From Arthrobacter sp. PM3 (GTDB taxonomy: Bacteria; Actinomycetota; Actinomycetes; Actinomycetales; Micrococcaceae), in the NCBI RefSeq assembly GCF_003352915.1, contig NZ_CP022314.1:577947-641946 (forward strand): DNA of 64,000 nucleotides, given 5' to 3'. The position numbers and the translations under genes are program-made. Below are positions 25,456 to 33,838 of this stretch, in pieces. Position 1 is the first letter of the stretch, and each line of letters opens with the position of its first letter. Below the pieces are notes generated by a model, which was not told the origin of the DNA, did not search any database, and was given only the letters and a program-made list of their open reading frames with translations.

Positions 25456-26367
25456 ATGAACGAGCCACAAACCCGCCGCGTCGCCGTGATCGGGCTCGGC
25501 GCCATGGGTGGCGCGATGGCCGCCACCCTGCACAAGGCCGGGTGGCAGGTCACCGGCTTCGACCCGTCGGATAGCGCCCGGCAGGCAGCCCAAGCAATTG
25601 GCATCGGCACCACCGACACTCTGGCGGCCGTCGCCGGCACGCCCTACGTGGTTCTGTCCCTGCCCGCCGCCAGCATGGTTGAAAGCACGGTGCCGCAGCT
25701 CCTGGCAGAGCCCGGAACTGTGGCCGTCATCGACACCACCACCTCCGAACCTGCCACCAGCCGGCAGATGGCAGAGCTCACGGAGAAGAACGGCGCCGCG
25801 TTTATCGACGCCCCTGTCTCCGGAGGACGCGACGGCGCCGCCACCGGCACGCTCAGTGCCTTCGTCGGTGCCACGGACGCCGCCCTGCACGCGGCCGAAC
25901 CCGTGCTAATGGCTCTCACCGGCGGCAACTTCAGCCACATCGGCGGCCCGGGCAGCGGCAATGTGGTCAAGCTCCTCAACAACGTCCTGGCCGCCGCCAA
26001 CCTCGCCTCCGTTGGCGAGGCCTTGGGCGTCGCCAAGGCTTACGGCATCGATCCGGTCACCGCAGCCGCGAGCATCAGCGGCGCCTCCGGCGGCAGCAAA
26101 GTCTCGGCAACCATGTACCCCAACTGGGTACTCAGCGGCAGCCACGATTCCGGTTTCTCCATGGGCCTCATGGCGAGGGACGCCGCCCTCGCCATGGACG
26201 TGGCCGGACAGATCGGCCAGAAGCCGGAGCTCTTGGCCGCCGTCGCCCGTCAATGGCAGGACGCTTTGTCCGCGCTCGGACCAAAGGCGGACTTCACCGA
26301 GATCGCCCGGACCGTCGCCCCGGCCATCACCCCCGCCGGCGCACCTGCCTCCCAGTCCGCCGTATGA
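25456..26367 (+). CDS. 3-hydroxyisobutyrate-type beta-hydroxyacid dehydrogenase
   Basis: 303-residue NAD-binding oxidoreductase of the 6-phosphogluconate dehydrogenase-like superfamily. The Rossmann motif is VAVIGLGAMGGAMA (about 9-22), the substrate-binding motif is DAPVSGG (about 120), and the catalytic Lys is in GNVVKLLNN (about 172). The family oxidises 3-hydroxyisobutyrate, tartronate semialdehyde, serine-like or other beta-hydroxyacids to semialdehydes. The adjacent aldehyde dehydrogenase fits a two-step oxidation. Start supported by CAGGAG. Confidence 0.92.
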   Translation: MNEPQTRRVAVIGLGAMGGAMAATLHKAGWQVTGFDPSDSARQAAQAIGIGTTDTLAAVAGTPYVVLSLPAASMVESTVPQLLAEPGTVAVIDTTTSEPATSRQMAELTEKNGAAFIDAPVSGGRDGAATGTLSAFVGATDAALHAAEPVLMALTGGNFSHIGGPGSGNVVKLLNNVLAAANLASVGEALGVAKAYGIDPVTAAASISGASGGSKVSATMYPNWVLSGSHDSGFSMGLMARDAALAMDVAGQIGQKPELLAAVARQWQDALSALGPKADFTEIARTVAPAITPAGAPASQSAV

Positions 26368-26402
26368 CCCCCATCCCACGCCTCCTTGAAGGAATCAGCA
26401 TC

Positions 26403-27950
26403 GTGAACACCACTACAGCCCCCACATCTTCCTCCGCGGCCACCGCCCGGGCAGTCCTTGACGCCGCCTTCCCGGCGGGATTCGGCGCCTTCGTGGACGG
26501 CCGCGTCAGCACCGGCAACGGGGAGACCATCACCCTCACCGCTGCCGCCACCGGCGAACCTTTCGCCAGCTACGCCGACCCGGGTGCCGAGGGTGCCGAT
26601 GCCATCCTGCAAAGCGCGACGGCGGGTGCCGCCGCCTGGGGCCGGCTCAACGGATTTGAGCGCGCCGAGATCCTCCGCCAGGTCAGCCGCGCCGTCGAAC
26701 AGCATGCCGAGGAACTGGCCATCCTTGAATCCGCCACCACCGGCAAACCCATCCGCGATGCCCGGGCAGAGGCGGCCAAGGTGGCGGAAATGTTCGGCTA
26801 CTACTCCGGCTGGGCGGACAAGCTCACCGGCCAGACCATCCCCGTCCCCGGCAACTGGCACACCTACACCGAGCGCGTGCCGTGGGGCGTCGTCGTCGCC
26901 ATCACCCCGTGGAACGCACCCCTCTTCACCGCCGGCTGGAACTCCGCCGCGCCGCTCGCCGCCGGCAACGCCGTCATCATCAAACCCAGCGAATTCACCC
27001 CGGCCTCGTCGGTCCGGCTCGCCCAGATCGCCCACGAAGCCGGCCTGCCCGCAGGCGTGTTCAATGTGGCCGCAGGCCTGGGCCAGACGGTCGGTGCGGC
27101 GCTGACCACGGACCCCCGCGTCGGGAAGGTCAGCTTCATCGGCTCCGTCCCCACCGGCCGCCGCGTCGCGGTCGCCGCGGCGCAGGCCGGCATCCCGGCC
27201 CTGCTGGAACTCGGCGGCAAGAGCGCCAACATCGTGTTCGCTGACGCGGACCTGGAGCGTGCCGCAGACGGCGCCATCTCCGCCATTTTCTCCGGGGCAG
27301 GACAGTCCTGCGTCGCCGGTTCCAGGCTCCTGGTGGAGCGCAGCGTGCACGCGGAATTCGTGCAGATGGTGGCCGCCAAGGCTGCCCGGCTCCGTGTGGG
27401 CGATCCCCTGGACGCAGACACCGAGGTAGGCCCCATCATCACGCCGCAGCAGTTCGCCACCGTCAGCAGCCTGATCGAAGCAGGCATGGCCGACGGCGGC
27501 CGCCGCCTCACGGAAGCCGCGTTGCCGGAAACACTGAGCGGCTCAGCGTTGAAAGGCGGCCACTGGGTGATGCCCACCCTCCTGGACGGCGTCACCCCCG
27601 ATAACCGCCTGGAATCCACAGAGGTTTTCGGCCCGGTGGTGGGTGCGGACGCGTTCGATACCGAAGCGGAGGCGATCGCCCGCGCCAACAACACCAGCTT
27701 CGGCCTGGCCGGGGCAGTGTGGACCTCGGATGTCTCCCGCGCCCATCACGTGGCCCGCGAGGTCAAGGCCGGCACGTTCTGGATCAATGCGTACAAGACC
27801 ATCCACGTGGCGGTCCCGTTCGGCGGCTTCGGGGATTCCGGCCACGGCCGCTCCTCCGGCCCCGGGGTCCTGGAGGAATACACGCAGACCAAGGCCGTCT
27901 GGGTACCCACCCGAGCCGCCGGCTCCCCCTTCCCCTCCCTGTCCTACTAG
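26403..27950 (+). CDS. NAD(P)-dependent aldehyde dehydrogenase
   Basis: 515-residue enzyme with all catalytic elements: ITPWNAPLF (oxyanion Asn), KPSEFTP (cofactor Lys), FIGSVPTGRRV, LELGGKSANIVF (general base Glu, about 269) and SGAGQSCVAGSRL (nucleophile Cys, about 303). It would oxidise a (semi)aldehyde to the acid. GTG start with AAGGAA upstream; the longer open frame begins inside the preceding gene. It lies between the dehydrogenase and the M20 hydrolase with 35- and 7-base gaps, so it is part of one operon. The Gly-Gly-Gly-rich C-terminus FGGFGDSGHGRSSGP is normal for the family. Confidence 0.95.
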   Translation: MNTTTAPTSSSAATARAVLDAAFPAGFGAFVDGRVSTGNGETITLTAAATGEPFASYADPGAEGADAILQSATAGAAAWGRLNGFERAEILRQVSRAVEQHAEELAILESATTGKPIRDARAEAAKVAEMFGYYSGWADKLTGQTIPVPGNWHTYTERVPWGVVVAITPWNAPLFTAGWNSAAPLAAGNAVIIKPSEFTPASSVRLAQIAHEAGLPAGVFNVAAGLGQTVGAALTTDPRVGKVSFIGSVPTGRRVAVAAAQAGIPALLELGGKSANIVFADADLERAADGAISAIFSGAGQSCVAGSRLLVERSVHAEFVQMVAAKAARLRVGDPLDADTEVGPIITPQQFATVSSLIEAGMADGGRRLTEAALPETLSGSALKGGHWVMPTLLDGVTPDNRLESTEVFGPVVGADAFDTEAEAIARANNTSFGLAGAVWTSDVSRAHHVAREVKAGTFWINAYKTIHVAVPFGGFGDSGHGRSSGPGVLEEYTQTKAVWVPTRAAGSPFPSLSY

Positions 27951-27957
27951 GAGACCC

Positions 27958-29184
27958 ATGGATACGACAGACACAATCACGGCGGACGAGAAGCTCCGTA
28001 CGGCCCTGGCAGACGGCGTCGACCGCTGGAAGCCCCGGGTTGAGGCACTGGCCAGGGACATCCACAGGTTCAAGGAGCTCTCCTTCGAGGAGGTCCGGTC
28101 CGCGGAGGCGATCACCGCCCTGCTGGCGGAGGCCGGCTTCGAGGTGGAGCGCGGCAGCGGCGGCCTGCCCACCGCCTTCACCGCCTCAGCAGGAAGCGGC
28201 GAGCTGACGGTCGCACTGTGCGTGGAGTACGACGCGCTGCCGGGGATCGGCCACGCCTGCGGGCACAACCTGATCGCCGGTGCGTCCGTCGCCGCTGCCC
28301 TGGCCCTGCAGCCGTACGTGGACCAGTTGGGCATCACCCTCAAGGCCATCGGCACCCCCGCGGAGGAGCACGGCGGCGGCAAGGCCCTGATGCTGGAGCG
28401 GGGGGCGTTCGACGGCGTGGGCCTGGCTTTGATGGTCCACCCGGTGCAAGACGGGGTCACCTACAACCCGGCCGGCACCAGCGCCCAGGCCGTGGGCCGT
28501 TACAAGGCCATCTTCACCGGGAAGGCAGCCCACGCCGCGGCGGCGCCGCACCTCGGTGTGAACGCTGCCGACGCCGCCGTGCTCAGCCAGGTGGCGATCG
28601 GCCTGCTGCGCCAGCAGATCCCGTCCGACCACCGGGTCGCCTGCTACGTGGCCGAGGCCGGGCACGTCACCAACATCATCCCGGAGAAGGCCGTGGTGGA
28701 GTTCGAATGCCGGGCCTTCACAATGCCCGAGTTCGAGGCACTGCTGGAGCGGGTGCGGCGCTGCTTCGAAGGTGCCGCGACCGCCACCGGAACCACGCTG
28801 GTGTTCGAGGACACCGAGCCGCTCTACGAGCCACTGATCCAGGACAACGAGCTGGCCGCCCACTGGACCGCGGCCATGGACGCGTTTGGCAAGGACACGT
28901 CCCCGGCGGCCGGCCTCAGCGGCGGTTCCACGGACATGGGCAATATTTCCCAGGTCATCCCGTCGCTGCATCCGTGGCTGAGCATCCCCGGCGCGGACGT
29001 GCCCATCCATTCGCACGCGTTCGCCGCCCTGGCGGACACTCCCCCGGCGTACGGGGTGATGTTCGAGGCAGGCACCGCGCTGGCCTGGACCGTCGCCGCG
29101 GCCGCCACAACCCCCACCCAACGTCAACGCTTCACCCACGCGGCGTACCGCCGTCGTACTCTCACCCAGGAAGGCGCATCATGA
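27958..29184 (+). CDS. M20-family amidohydrolase
   Basis: 408-residue zinc hydrolase of the M20D-like group (AbgB, HmrA, IAA-amino-acid hydrolases). Metal ligands are visible in GHACGHN (His, Asp or Cys-His pattern near residue 100) and PAEEHGGGK (Glu pair near 138), with later His in HPVQDG and HSHAF. The lid domain carries the FTGKAAHAAAAP motif. The family cleaves amides of amino acids such as N-acyl- or p-aminobenzoyl-amino acids. The ATG has GGAG upstream, and the stop overlaps the DUF3100 gene start (ATGA), implying tight coupling. Confidence 0.92.
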   Translation: MDTTDTITADEKLRTALADGVDRWKPRVEALARDIHRFKELSFEEVRSAEAITALLAEAGFEVERGSGGLPTAFTASAGSGELTVALCVEYDALPGIGHACGHNLIAGASVAAALALQPYVDQLGITLKAIGTPAEEHGGGKALMLERGAFDGVGLALMVHPVQDGVTYNPAGTSAQAVGRYKAIFTGKAAHAAAAPHLGVNAADAAVLSQVAIGLLRQQIPSDHRVACYVAEAGHVTNIIPEKAVVEFECRAFTMPEFEALLERVRRCFEGAATATGTTLVFEDTEPLYEPLIQDNELAAHWTAAMDAFGKDTSPAAGLSGGSTDMGNISQVIPSLHPWLSIPGADVPIHSHAFAALADTPPAYGVMFEAGTALAWTVAAAATTPTQRQRFTHAAYRRRTLTQEGAS

Positions 29185-30551
29185 GCACTGTCACCACAGC
29201 CCGGACCGACACGGCCGGTACCAGGCTGACCATCCCCATTGCCGCTTTGGCGTTCGTGATCGCCCTCGCCGTGCAGTTCATCGGCCAGGCCAAAATAGAC
29301 TTGGGCATCGGCGCCATCATCATTTTCCCCATGGTGTGGGGCCTGATCCTGGGCCTGCTGGTGTCAGTCCAGAAATTCAAGCCGCTGGGCATCGACCTGC
29401 AGCGTGTCGCCGCCGCCCTGGTGGGCGTGGCCGTGCTGCTGCTGGTGGCGCGGCTGGCCTTCAACATCGGCCCCAGCCTGCCCACCCTGCTGAAGGCCGG
29501 ACCGGCCCTGCTGCTGCAGGAGGTAGGCCACCTGCTGGGCACCATCGTGCTGGCGCTGCCGCTGGCCGTGCTGCTGCGGATGGGCAAGGCCACCGTGGGT
29601 GCCACCTTCTCTCTGGACCGCGAACCGTCCTTCGCCATGGTGTCCGAGAAGTACGGGCCGGACTCGGACCAGTACCGCGGCGTGCTGGCCATGTACGTAT
29701 TCGGCACGCTGTTCGGCGCCGTGTTCATCACGCTGCTGACTTCCCTGGTGGCCAACTGGAAGATCTTCGACCCGCTGGCGCTGGCCATGGGCGCTGGCGT
29801 GGGGTCAGGGTCCATGATGGCCGCGTCCGCCGCGAGCATCATCGCCGCCTACCCTGAGGACCAGGAAGCGATCCTGGGCATGGCCGCCGTATCCAACCTG
29901 ATCACCACCGTCCTGGGCGTCTACGTGGGCATTTACCTGGCGCTGCCGCTGGCAGACAAGTTCTACAAATTCCTGACCCGCAAGCAGGTGAGCCGCGAGC
30001 TGGTTGCAGCCGGGGCCGCCGGGTCAACCCGCAGTGCGGCCGACGTGGAGCGCGAGGCGGCGCAGGAGGAAGAAAACCGGCGGTTCCGTGAGAGGGTGGC
30101 CGAGTCCTCCGCCGAGATCAAGCTGCCGCTGTGGCTCTCCTTGTCCGTCCTGACCGTTCTGGGCATCGGAACCGCCGCGGTGGCGGCGAAGGGGCTGAGC
30201 CTGTCCATCGTGGTGGGGTACGTCATCCTGCTGGCACTGGTCCTGGTCAGCATCGGCCTGGCCAAGGTCACCCGGAAGATCTCCGCCATCGTGTTCATCA
30301 CCACCATTGGCGCGTACATCTCCAGCCCGTGGTTCTTCGGCGCGGGTGCTCTGACCGCCGCGGTCAAGACCGTGGACTTCCTCTCCATCGCCACGGTGAT
30401 GCTGACCCTGGCCGGCCTGTCCCTGGGCAAGGACATCCCGCTGCTGAAAAACATCGGCTGGAAGATCATCCCGGTGGGACTGGTGGCGATCACGGCCTCA
30501 TTCCTGCTCTCCACGGTAATCGCGGAGTTCGCACTGGGGTTCTGGAACTGA
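29181..30551 (+). CDS. DUF3100-type membrane protein, probable transporter
   Basis: 456-residue membrane protein with about ten helices in two halves, separated by a charged cytoplasmic loop of about 60 residues (SRELVAAGAAGSTRS to FRERVAESSAEIKLP). Each half has Gly-rich helices; the MGAGVGSGSMMAASAASIIAAYP stretch is the family signature. The length and layout match DUF3100 proteins, which resemble GltS/MadM-like carriers, and I know of no tested member. It is coupled by a 4-base overlap to the M20 amidohydrolase, so I infer that it imports that enzyme's substrate. A strong terminator follows. Confidence 0.85.
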   Translation: MSTVTTARTDTAGTRLTIPIAALAFVIALAVQFIGQAKIDLGIGAIIIFPMVWGLILGLLVSVQKFKPLGIDLQRVAAALVGVAVLLLVARLAFNIGPSLPTLLKAGPALLLQEVGHLLGTIVLALPLAVLLRMGKATVGATFSLDREPSFAMVSEKYGPDSDQYRGVLAMYVFGTLFGAVFITLLTSLVANWKIFDPLALAMGAGVGSGSMMAASAASIIAAYPEDQEAILGMAAVSNLITTVLGVYVGIYLALPLADKFYKFLTRKQVSRELVAAGAAGSTRSAADVEREAAQEEENRRFRERVAESSAEIKLPLWLSLSVLTVLGIGTAAVAAKGLSLSIVVGYVILLALVLVSIGLAKVTRKISAIVFITTIGAYISSPWFFGAGALTAAVKTVDFLSIATVMLTLAGLSLGKDIPLLKNIGWKIIPVGLVAITASFLLSTVIAEFALGFWN

Positions 30552-30589
30552 GGTAGGTGCCCGGCCGCCTTGCTGGCGGCCTAAGCCGA

Positions 30590-30635
30590 GCGGACGACGG
30601 CGGGAGGGTACCTGCCGTCGTCCGCTTTGCTTTGG
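30590..30635 (+). terminator. Rho-independent-like terminator after DUF3100 operon
   Basis: AGCGGACGACGGC (30590-30602) pairs perfectly with GCCGTCGTCCGCT (30615-30627), a 13-bp stem with a 12-nt loop, followed by TTGCTTT. It begins 39 bases after the stop. Confidence 0.85.
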
Positions 30636-30945
30636 GTCGGGTCGCCTGCCGGTGGACCGACAGGCGACCGTTTCCGTGGCCGCTGTTGAAGGGAAGCCTG
30701 CCGTTGCGTCGTTAATGGTCGGCAGATAGCGGACCTTCTGTCATGTGTCGTCTCACGGAGCTCATGGCGGCAACTAGCTGGCGAACTGATTTACAGGGAT
30801 TTCCCCTATGTATCAGCTGGCATTCCTCACGCCATGCCGTCCCAGAATCGGCGCAATCCCCGGGGCACTTCACGGGTATCAGTGCATCTCATGTCTATCC
30901 ATGTCCGTGGTGCGTGCTCACCTGGTGATCACAGTGGCGAAATAG
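30636..30945. other. Gap at edge of accessory island
   Basis: No gene recognised. It holds one arm (30753-30764) of a 12-nt inverted repeat whose partner lies at 33667-33678 on the other side of the island. Composition shifts from G+C-rich to more A+T-rich across this gap. Confidence 0.4.
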
Positions 30946-31875
30946 CTAACTGACTCCAGCCCAGTTCTTCATCCAGGACTTACCCTCTGAACTCCAGATG
31001 ATCTTGGTCATCATGGTCTGTTCAAACATGATTGTCATCCTGTGGTAAGCATCCAGGACAGCTTCCTGCAATGGCTGGGAGTCTTCCAGCTTCGCGACGC
31101 TGAGTCCTTGCTCTTCAGCCTCCTTGACCCCGATCCTGCGCCCATGGCTCTTGTGCCGCGAGGCATCGTTGAAATGCTGCGCAACCCGTTGCCCTCGGGC
31201 TTTAGCGTCCGTCTCATTAGCGAACATGTAGTCCGTCAACCAGTTCGCAACAATTTCCTCTGAGTAAGCAAGAGCGTTCGAAGCCTCTTGCAGCAACGCG
31301 GGGCCGAGTGAACTAGTCACCGGCGCCCACGCATGGGCGGCTATCGGATTCGCTGAGATCTCGGCTTTTGCTTTGTCGAATTGCTCCACAATGGCCCTTG
31401 CGGACTGGGTGGCACCGCCCGGAAGCGGCATTTGCGGGTCAATCGGCCCAAGCTGCCCATGCTTGGCCATGATGATATGACTGGAAGCGAGGCTGATCAT
31501 AGTGCCAGCCGACATAGCAAAGGCCGGAACGATGACCTCCAGAGAGGTGAAGCACTGCCGAAGGTAAGAGACAATCGTTTCGGTCGCGTTCGTGACGCCG
31601 CCCGGTGTGTGCAGAATCAGCGTCAGCCCCTTGGCCCTATCCAGGCCGTTGACCGTAGCCATGAAGCCGTTGATGTCCTCATGAGTGATGCTGATTGCAG
31701 CACCCGGAACGTTCTGCTTCTGCAGAAATGCAGAACCATAAAGGATGACGTTCCGCCCGCCTACTTCCCGCCCAACTTGCTGGAGCGCCTGAGTGAAGCC
31801 TCCGACCAGCCAATTCGACTTCTGGTCTTCAGGAGTAGCATTGAACTGCTCAACAAGGTCGTTCCAAGTCGCCAT
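30946..31875 (-). CDS. ClpP-fold serine proteinase (SDH proteinase family)
   Basis: 309-residue protein of the serine dehydrogenase proteinase / ClpP-class group, which is S49-like. Key features are LILHTPGG (oxyanion strand), PAFAMSAGTMISLAS with the nucleophile Ser in MSAGT, and a downstream LGPIDPQMP where the family has its acidic or Lys partner. There is no signal peptide or membrane helix, so it acts in the cytoplasm. ATG at 31875 is chosen over an in-frame TTG at 31890, though its ribosome site is close (AGAGGT). It is last in a row of five minus-strand genes in an A+T-richer island. Its role there is unknown; proteinases of this type occur next to defence and toxin genes. Confidence 0.85.
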   Translation of the reverse strand: MATWNDLVEQFNATPEDQKSNWLVGGFTQALQQVGREVGGRNVILYGSAFLQKQNVPGAAISITHEDINGFMATVNGLDRAKGLTLILHTPGGVTNATETIVSYLRQCFTSLEVIVPAFAMSAGTMISLASSHIIMAKHGQLGPIDPQMPLPGGATQSARAIVEQFDKAKAEISANPIAAHAWAPVTSSLGPALLQEASNALAYSEEIVANWLTDYMFANETDAKARGQRVAQHFNDASRHKSHGRRIGVKEAEEQGLSVAKLEDSQPLQEAVLDAYHRMTIMFEQTMMTKIIWSSEGKSWMKNWAGVS

Positions 31876-31879
31876 ACCT

Positions 31880-32083
31880 CTACCGTGCAAATGTCAGCGT
31901 CATGGGCGCTGGCCGTGGTGCAAAAAAGTCCGGGAAAACTGTCCGATTCAAACCCGACTGCGCCAAGTCAACGAGCTCTTTGTAGTTGAGAAGCAGAGAT
32001 GACTCAATGGAAGCTTCGTGAGCAGTCTCGGTAGTCGCGTCGGTGCGATCACCCCAGGTTCCAATAGTCATTTTCGATTCCAT
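31880..32083 (-). CDS. Small hypothetical protein upstream of the proteinase
   Basis: 67-codon frame (63 if the second ATG at 32071 is used) ending five bases before the proteinase start, consistent with coupling. The protein is hydrophilic, with an acidic N-terminal half (TDATTETAHEASIESS) and a basic, Pro-rich tail ending APMTLTFAR. No family recognised. The intergenic spacing argues that it is real, but the ribosome site is weak. Confidence 0.4.
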   Translation of the reverse strand: MESKMTIGTWGDRTDATTETAHEASIESSLLLNYKELVDLAQSGLNRTVFPDFFAPRPAPMTLTFAR

Positions 32084-32165
32084 TCGTGTGAGCGAGTTAC
32101 GAGTAGTGTCATAGTAGCGTGGTATAGGCGGGGTACAAGTTCCTAGTGGACAGAGTTTGCCGCTC

Positions 32166-32558
32166 TCAGATTGGGAAAAGTTCGCGCAAGCGCTTGTTCC
32201 GCTGCCGCCGCTCCAGGCTCGTCAGGTGCTCGGTAGGCGACTTTGGCCTTCCCAACTCTTTTATGGCTTCGATGTCTTCACGCCCAAACCTCATCAGGTT
32301 ACCGATCCTTACCGCCGGCCACTCCCCGTGCGGGCCCTGCGCCGCACAGTCTCCGAACAGACACCGAACAGCTCTGCCACCGGGGATAGTCAGATATTTC
32401 GTCCCGGTACCGCTGTCGAGAACCTCCCGAAGCTCCGATATCTCCCCTCGGAGCTGCCGCAGTTCGGCCAAGAGTGGCGTCAGGAGGGCGTGGAGGGCCG
32501 CGTCAGAGCTGATGCGATCAATGATCTGCTGGTAAGTCAGCGTCTGGTTGGTGTCCAT
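32166..32558 (-). CDS. Excisionase-like DNA-binding protein
   Basis: 130-residue protein. Residues 1-50 are helical (a coiled-coil-like LLAELRQLRGEISELREVLD), and the middle part (GRAVRCLFGDCAAQ to WPAVRIGNLMRFGREDIEAIKEL) resembles the winged-helix of phage excisionases and MerR-like HTH_17 proteins, whose wing reads P-x-x-RIG-x-x-xR-F-x-R-x-D-I. The C-terminus is very basic (ERRQRNKRLRELFPI). It probably binds DNA as a regulator of the island or as a recombination directionality factor. No integrase lies in the window. Confidence 0.6.
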   Translation of the reverse strand: MDTNQTLTYQQIIDRISSDAALHALLTPLLAELRQLRGEISELREVLDSGTGTKYLTIPGGRAVRCLFGDCAAQGPHGEWPAVRIGNLMRFGREDIEAIKELGRPKSPTEHLTSLERRQRNKRLRELFPI

Positions 32559-32650
32559 CACTCCACGCTACGCAGGGTGCTCCAGGGGAGTCCGCGGCCT
32601 CACAGTGCGCTGAGAGCCCGCTCCCAGCGCTGGTCAGGACTTCAGTTGGA

Positions 32651-33154
32651 CTAGCCTTCCGCTGGGCAGACTTGGTGGTTCCGGTCAAACCAGAGTATGG
32701 AGAAGACCGGACCCTCCAGCACGCCCCAGACACGGATGGTATTTCCATGTCGAAGGCGAAAGACTTCCTCTTGGTCGCCGCGGCCAATCTGATCGAGACG
32801 CTGACGAGCCTCGCTACAGATAGAATCAACGGGCTGCGAGTGGTGGAGGGCCCGGCTGCGCTTCTTGCTGTTGAACTTCAGCTCTTTGACCTCTCGCCAT
32901 GAGAGTTTCGTGATTCCAGACAGCAAGTCGAGCAGGTCGGCTGTCTCCTTCGGAGTCAGATCCCAATCCCAGAGCCCGCTATGCTCGTGATCGACTTCCT
33001 GGGCAGTCCACTGGAAGGCAAGCTCATCGATCGCAATAGGTCGAGTGGCGCTGGGTGGAGCTTTTTTAGCCTTCGGCTGCCCGCGTTTGTCTACCCAAGC
33101 GATCTTCTCCCGGGGTTCAGAAGCGGGCGGCCGTACTACCTTTTTCGCGGCCAC
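32651..33154 (-). CDS. Probable toxin partner of Panacea-domain protein
   Basis: 167-residue protein with a Lys/Pro-rich N-terminal extension (residues 1-40). A compact domain follows: WDWDLTPKETADLLDLLSGI, SWREVKEL, ALHHSQPVDSICSEARQRL, VFRLRHGNTIRVWGVLEG, FSILWFDRNHQVCP. This pattern (paired His, RL-x-x-IG, R-x-WG, ILW-x-D-x-NH-x-VCP) belongs to a widespread uncharacterised small-protein family that I recall from toxin-antitoxin-like neighbourhoods. The GTG start follows the Panacea stop by three bases, a classic antitoxin-toxin arrangement. Toxicity is inferred only. Confidence 0.6.
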   Translation of the reverse strand: MAAKKVVRPPASEPREKIAWVDKRGQPKAKKAPPSATRPIAIDELAFQWTAQEVDHEHSGLWDWDLTPKETADLLDLLSGITKLSWREVKELKFNSKKRSRALHHSQPVDSICSEARQRLDQIGRGDQEEVFRLRHGNTIRVWGVLEGPVFSILWFDRNHQVCPAEG

Positions 33155-33157
33155 CGC

Positions 33158-33619
33158 TTACAGGCGGGTGGAATCTTCGGACTGCTGAGCATCCAGACCG
33201 CCGAAGTAATCCTGCATGACATCCTGAGAGATGCCCACGTTGCAGCGCGCTCCATTCGGCAGCGCTCCGCGGGCGGCAAGCCAGGGCCGCTCTGCGTGGG
33301 TCATGTCGCTGAGCTGCTGACCGGTGAGGTCACCGTAGCCGGCGAGAACGGCGTCAATGGTGTCCTTGTCCTCGCCAACGATGGCAGAGGCATCACCAGT
33401 GGGCCACTCGCCCACGGTGAAGCGGCCACGGTGCTGGCGATACAAATCGTAGATGACGGGTCCGTTGGCCCAAGCTTCAATGCGCGAGTCGAAGAGGGGG
33501 CGTTCATCCCACGCCAAAGCCCAGCCTTGGCTGTAGTAGCAAAGCTTTTGTAGCTTCATTGTGCTCATCGGGCCGCACTTTTGGAGAATGTATGCAGCTA
33601 CGTCGTGAACTGTGATCAT
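33158..33619 (-). CDS. Panacea (DUF4065 / SocA-like) antitoxin-type protein
   Basis: 153-residue protein with the hallmark start VHDVAAYILQKCGPMSTMKLQKLCYYSQGWALAW, then FDSRIEAWANGPVIYDLYRQHRG and LSDMTHAERPWLAARG, ending in a helical segment. This is the Panacea domain, an antitoxin module found with many unrelated toxins and in SocA of Caulobacter. GAGGGGG lies upstream of the ATG. It is the first gene of the island's minus-strand row and is coupled to the probable toxin gene. Confidence 0.88.
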   Translation of the reverse strand: MITVHDVAAYILQKCGPMSTMKLQKLCYYSQGWALAWDERPLFDSRIEAWANGPVIYDLYRQHRGRFTVGEWPTGDASAIVGEDKDTIDAVLAGYGDLTGQQLSDMTHAERPWLAARGALPNGARCNVGISQDVMQDYFGGLDAQQSEDSTRL

Positions 33620-33838
33620 CGGATAACCCCCTCTACGTTCAGGTATTACGATACGGCATTAGGATGTGAGCTCCGTGAAGCAAGTCAGGTGAATCCAGCC
33701 ACGCGCATCAGGGCCGGTTCACGCATGCGAGCTGACTTGAGGCCAGATGGTATTGCCGTGCGCCGACCCTGCAGTCCGGTGATCGGCGATGTGGAAGGTC
33801 CCACCTCAGTTTCTCAAGAGCGAGGGTTTCGGATCATC

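Noticed and set aside
30743..30928. 61-codon frame before the island
   Set aside because: No ribosome site, no recognisable domain and composition of non-coding DNA.
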